NCBI GenBank assembly: GCA_003453695.1 | Contig: DMNK01000043.1 | Coordinates: forward strand, 1 to 15,305 | Length of the DNA: 15,305 nt | Reading direction: 5' to 3' | From: Acidimicrobiaceae bacterium | GTDB lineage: Bacteria; Actinomycetota; Acidimicrobiia; Acidimicrobiales; UBA8190 | In this document: in pieces, positions 12,525 through 15,305 of the stretch | How the letters are laid out: each line of letters begins with the position of its first letter | Position numbering within the stretch: position 1 is the stretch's first letter | Position numbers and translations under genes: made by a program | The notes under the pieces: generated by a model | What the model saw: only the letters and a program-made list of their open reading frames with translations | Databases searched by the model: none | What the model was told of the DNA's origin: nothing

Positions 12525-13790
12525 GTGACTTCCACCTCAGAGCACCGGGAAGACGAGCACGACCCCTTCGGTGAGTTCGACCGTTCCCAGGGGGCCGGGG
12601 CTGTTCGTGACCCCTATCCACGCTTCGCCGAGCTGCGGCGCCGATCCCCGGTGCACCAGGGAACGCTGTCCTCGGTGACCGGGTTCGTGCTCGACATCCC
12701 CTCCATGGGCCTCTACGGCATCAAACCCGAGCACCCGCCCTATGTCGCCTTCAGCCACGCAGCTGTCGAGCGCGTGTACCGCGAGGCGGCGACCTTCTCG
12801 TCGAAGACGCCCGAAAGCATGGGCATGGAGCTCGTGATGGGCCACACCATCCTGAACATGGACGACCCCGAGCACCGTGCTTATCGCGGACTGGTCCAGC
12901 AGGCCTTCTCGCGCAACGCGCTGGCGAGATGGCAATACGAGCTCGTTCGTCCTGTCATCGACCGCCACATCGACGCCTTTGTCCGGCGCGGATCTGCTGA
13001 CCTCGTGGGCGAGCTCGCGTTCTCGTTCCCGCTGGAGATCATCGCTGCCTTGCTGGGGCTGCCCGAAGCGGACCTCGACACCTTCCACCGACTGGCGGTG
13101 GAGCTATTGCTCATCGTGACCGACATCGAGCGCGGGCTCGCCGCCTCCCAAAAGCTGGGTGAGTACCTGGGCGTCATCGTCGCCGAGCGCCGTCGGCAAG
13201 CGAGCGACGACATCATCAGCGTGTTGGCTCACGCCGAGCTCGACGGGCAACGGCTGAGTGACGACGAGATCGTGGCTTTTCTGCGCCTGCTCCTGCCGGC
13301 CGGTGCCGAGACCACCTACCGCTCTTCGAGCAATCTGCTCTTCGGCTTGCTGTCCGACCGAGCCCAATGGGAGGCGATCGTCGCCGACCGCAATCTCATA
13401 CCCCAAGCCATCGAGGAGGGGCTGCGCTGGGAGCCGCCACTCACGATGACGTCACGCACATGCGCGCAGGACACCGTGCTCGAGGGCGTGCCGATCCCTG
13501 CCGGCTCAGAGGTGGCACCGTGCATCGGAGCTGCCAACCACGACGACACGCGCTGGGAGGACCCCGACCGCTTCGACATCATGCGCCCCCAGCGCCCGCA
13601 CCTGGCCTTCGCCTTCGGTCCACACATGTGTCTGGGCCTCCACCTGGCTCGTCTCGAGACCGCCAGCCTGCTCCACGCGTTGCTCGATCGCATCCCCGAT
13701 ATGCGTCTCGACCCCGAAGCAGAGGACGTGCACATCACCGGCCTCGTCTTCCGGGCCCCCGCTCGTCTCCCGGTGGTCTTTTCGACCTGA
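12525..13790 (+). CDS. cytochrome P450
   Basis: The 421-residue soluble bacterial P450 is a heme-thiolate monooxygenase that needs a ferredoxin and a reductase. The C-helix region, MDDPEHRAYRGLVQQAF (112-128), has the heme-contacting His-x3-Arg. The I-helix has AGAETT (259-264) for oxygen activation. E298-x-x-R301 in EEGLRWE is the K-helix pair, WEDPDRF (344-350) is the meander, and FGPHMCLG (364-371) carries the heme ligand C369. GTG 12525 is chosen because GGAG lies 7 bp upstream and the length is typical; GTG 12486 would add 13 residues with no ribosome site. The 3' end overlaps the convergent tetR gene by 56 bp. The substrate is unknown. A lipid or steroid is conceivable given the window, but unproven. 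Confidence 0.93.
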   Translation: MTSTSEHREDEHDPFGEFDRSQGAGAVRDPYPRFAELRRRSPVHQGTLSSVTGFVLDIPSMGLYGIKPEHPPYVAFSHAAVERVYREAATFSSKTPESMGMELVMGHTILNMDDPEHRAYRGLVQQAFSRNALARWQYELVRPVIDRHIDAFVRRGSADLVGELAFSFPLEIIAALLGLPEADLDTFHRLAVELLLIVTDIERGLAASQKLGEYLGVIVAERRRQASDDIISVLAHAELDGQRLSDDEIVAFLRLLLPAGAETTYRSSSNLLFGLLSDRAQWEAIVADRNLIPQAIEEGLRWEPPLTMTSRTCAQDTVLEGVPIPAGSEVAPCIGAANHDDTRWEDPDRFDIMRPQRPHLAFAFGPHMCLGLHLARLETASLLHALLDRIPDMRLDPEAEDVHITGLVFRAPARLPVVFST

Positions 13791-14409
13791 CCGCGGGGGA
13801 GGGAGGCGTCACCGCGGCTGCAGCCAGTTGGACCATGAGGGTCACAGCGTCCTGATCCTCCAAACCGTTCTGGACGCATAGCGAGCGCCAGGTCCAGAAG
13901 TCAACGGCGTGACCGATGGCGGCGCGCAGGACATGGCCTCGCTTCTGGGTTGCCGAGAAGGCGGCGAGGAGAGCTTCACAGAAGTACTCGTGCCTTGCGT
14001 CCAGGCCCCGGCGATGCTCCTCCGGCAGCGACTGTTTGTCTTCGTAGATCCGCCTCAACATCGATTCGCCGGCCCGGTAGAAGCGGTACAGGTCGGTGAG
14101 AGCGGCGCGCAGCCTCTCGAACGGATCGCCATGGCGCAGCCACTCGTTCGGGTTCGGGGGAAGCTGCTGGGCGAGCCAGTGGCTCGAGCACGCCTGGAAG
14201 AGGGTCGCATCGTCCGGGAAATGCCGATAGACGGTGGCCCGCGTGACACCGGCCTGCTCGGCGATGCCCATGACGGTCGTGGCCGCGGGCCCCACCGTGC
14301 CGTGGAGGGTGACCGTGGCCTCGATGATCCGTTGCCGGGTGTCTTCGACGGCCTCCGAGCGCCTGGTCATCCGGTAGGGCCGAGAGCCTCTTCTGGACCC
14401 CCTTGACAT
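13735..14409 (-). CDS. TetR/AcrR family transcriptional regulator
   Basis: The 224-residue dimeric DNA-binding repressor has an N-terminal HTH (about 24-70). TTVMGIAEQAGVTRATVYRHFPDDATLFQA (44-73) gives the family's classic helix-turn-helix and the YRHF block. The C-terminal ligand and dimer domain is all-helical and variable. ATG 14409 is preferred because GGGAGG lies 5 bp upstream. ATG 14436 would add 9 residues, has no ribosome site and would overlap the operator. It is convergent with the P450 gene, overlapping 56 bp, and divergent from the cupin gene. The palindrome at 14435-14454 lies between the tetR and cupin starts, so autoregulation and control of the cupin gene are likely. The inducer is unknown. 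Confidence 0.92.
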   Translation of the reverse strand: MSRGSRRGSRPYRMTRRSEAVEDTRQRIIEATVTLHGTVGPAATTVMGIAEQAGVTRATVYRHFPDDATLFQACSSHWLAQQLPPNPNEWLRHGDPFERLRAALTDLYRFYRAGESMLRRIYEDKQSLPEEHRRGLDARHEYFCEALLAAFSATQKRGHVLRAAIGHAVDFWTWRSLCVQNGLEDQDAVTLMVQLAAAAVTPPSPAVRSKRPPGDERGPGRRGR

Positions 14410-14430
14410 CGGTCCTCCCGAGGGTAGATA
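14403..14430 (+). promoter_or_regulatory. candidate promoter of the cupin gene
   Basis: A perfect TTGACA (14403-14408) is followed after 16 bp by TAGATA (14425-14430). Transcription would begin near 14437, inside the palindromic operator. On the minus strand TACGAT (14440-14435) is a possible tetR -10, also inside the operator. Confidence 0.45.
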
Positions 14431-14434
14431 TTTC

Positions 14435-14454
14435 ATCGTACATTAGTGTTCGAT
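14435..14454. promoter_or_regulatory. palindromic operator between tetR and the cupin gene
   Basis: ATCGTACATTAGTGTTCGAT has 8 of 10 symmetric base pairs, in the pattern ATCGnACAnTAnTGTnCGAT. It lies between the tetR ATG (14409) and the cupin ATG (14470). Size, symmetry and position are those of a TetR-family operator. It would overlap the cupin transcription start and the tetR -10 box. Confidence 0.7.
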
Positions 14455-14469
14455 CAATAGGAGGGTGCC

Positions 14470-14982
14470 ATGTCCGCCGTCGTTCCGCCGTTGACGGTGC
14501 TGCAGCCCGGAGAGGGCCGGGTCGGCGAGCTCGGCACCATCGGGGTCTGCTTCAAGCTCTGGGGGCACGACACCAACGGAGCCCTGTCGATCGTCGAGCA
14601 CCCGTTCCCGGTGGGGTCGATCGTCCCACCGCATGTGCACACGCGGGAGGACGAGTACTCGATCGTGACCGAAGGGCAGATCGGTTTCCGCAGCGGCGAT
14701 CGCGAGGTTGTGCTCGGCCCAGGCGGCTACATCACCAAGCCGCGAGGCGAGGTCCACACCATGTGGAACGCGGGCAAGACACCTGCCCGGATGATCGAGG
14801 TGATCAATCCCGCCGGATTCGAAGGCTTCTTTTCCGACCTGAGTGAATTGCTGAGCGCCGGTCCGCCCGCGCCCGAGGCCCTCGCCGCAATTGCCGCCGA
14901 CTACGGACTCGAGTTCAGTGCTCCTGCCTGGCTGCCGGAGGTGGTCGCCCGATACGGCCTGAACCCGCCACCCGGGCCCTAG
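14470..14982 (+). CDS. cupin domain protein (single cupin_2 type)
   Basis: The 170-residue protein has one beta-barrel cupin domain. Motif 1 is H55-x-H57-x4-E62-x6-G69 (PPHVHTREDEYSIVTEG). Motif 2 is G85-x5-P91-x-G93-x2-H96-x3-N100, an exact match to the family pattern. All four usual metal ligands (two His, Glu, His) are present, so it probably binds a metal ion. Activity could be dioxygenase, isomerase or small-molecule binding, and cannot be fixed from the sequence. About 55 C-terminal residues form a helical tail. AGGAGG (14459-14464), 5 bp before the ATG, sets the start. It is divergently transcribed from the TetR gene across the shared operator, so it is a likely target of that repressor. 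Confidence 0.9.
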   Translation: MSAVVPPLTVLQPGEGRVGELGTIGVCFKLWGHDTNGALSIVEHPFPVGSIVPPHVHTREDEYSIVTEGQIGFRSGDREVVLGPGGYITKPRGEVHTMWNAGKTPARMIEVINPAGFEGFFSDLSELLSAGPPAPEALAAIAADYGLEFSAPAWLPEVVARYGLNPPPGP

Positions 14983-15121
14983 GCCCTCGCACCATGGCCA
15001 AGACGCCGGGTAGCACTGGTGTCGGACGACAGGCATGCATGGCGCCTCCCCAAGAGTGCGGCGGCACCGCTATTTGTCCATTTGATGGGCTTAGTGAAGG
15101 GCATGGGATCTCGATGAATCG

Positions 15122-15305
15122 ATGGTGACGCCATACCGCCGAAGCCAGCGTCCTCGTTGGGCACTCGGCCTCTCCACCCTGGTCCTGGGTGCGGTGGCCA
15201 CCACGGCGTGTGGCGTTCAGGCGGCCTCCCACGACAGGTCCCTGCCCCGGGTCACCTCCACGTCGTCAACGACTACACCGACTACCACCACCTCGACCAC
15301 CACCT
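15122..15305 (+). CDS. secreted Thr-rich protein, N-terminal part (possible lipoprotein)
   Basis: Only the first 61 residues are in the window and the frame is open at the right edge. The N-terminus, MVTPYRRSQRPRWALGLSTL, is followed by the hydrophobic VLGAVATTACG, a signal peptide with a possible but weak lipobox (C30). The mature part then turns into Ser/Thr/Pro-rich linker. An in-frame TGA at 15095 bounds the start, so ATG 15122 or GTG 15125 must be used. No strong ribosome site is seen. The linker style resembles the tail of the lipoprotein at 11122, but at the N-terminal rather than the C-terminal side of the protein. The domain behind the linker is out of view, so no function can be given. 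Confidence 0.65.
   Translation, partial: MVTPYRRSQRPRWALGLSTLVLGAVATTACGVQAASHDRSLPRVTSTSSTTTPTTTTSTTT

Noticed and set aside
14410..14436. tetR start at ATG 14436
   Set aside because: No ribosome site precedes it and it would lie within the operator. ATG 14409 has GGGAGG at good spacing.

Overview
The window is high-GC DNA with short gaps, GTG starts, repeated 4-bp GTGA and TGATG gene overlaps, and no CCA encoded at its single tRNA. The gene content (Ltp-type thiolases with DUF35 partners, a single-cluster ferredoxin, a cytochrome P450, many Thr/Pro/Gly-rich lipoproteins) points to an actinobacterium. Class Acidimicrobiia is a reasonable guess, but nothing here proves the rank.

Region 1 (1-1818, + strand) holds the 3' end of an ABC-2 type ATPase gene, its permease, and apt (adenine phosphoribosyltransferase), with overlapping ends. 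Region 2 (1819-2315) is a gene-poor gap. It carries an imperfect inverted repeat of about 435 bp that could be a decayed small mobile element.

Region 3 (2316-5540, + strand) is a tightly coupled four-gene operon: two DUF35 OB-fold proteins and two thiolase-fold proteins that lack the usual nucleophilic cysteine. Order and sizes resemble Mycobacterium Rv3521-ltp4-ltp3, except that the DUF35 part is split into two genes. The best reading is a side-chain retro-aldolase complex for steroid- or isoprenoid-like acyl-CoAs. A ferredoxin of the Cys-x2-Asn-x2-Cys type follows, with glutamyl-tRNA synthetase (gltX) 5 bp behind it.

Region 4 (7300-12161) is the most accessory-looking part. A minus-strand operon runs from a fatty-acid-hydroxylase/sterol-desaturase-like diiron membrane protein through a DoxX protein and an ICMT-like membrane methyltransferase to a membrane-anchored PF03640 (COG4315, Y-x4-D) protein. 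Divergent from it are a PF03640 lipoprotein with a repeat-rich tail and a 75-residue lipoprotein. Both of these end in Gly-rich tails with a final Gly-x-Gly-Phe or Gly-Ala-Gly-Phe. The arrangement looks like one envelope system of unknown function and is the strongest candidate for something undescribed.

Region 5 (12268-15305) has a tRNA-Gln(CUG), a cytochrome P450 convergent with and overlapping a TetR regulator, and a cupin gene divergent from the regulator. The shared tetR/cupin promoter region contains a near-perfect 20-bp palindrome that is a likely operator. The window ends inside another Thr-rich secreted protein gene.

All calls are from reading the sequence and remembered family motifs. 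No search was run.
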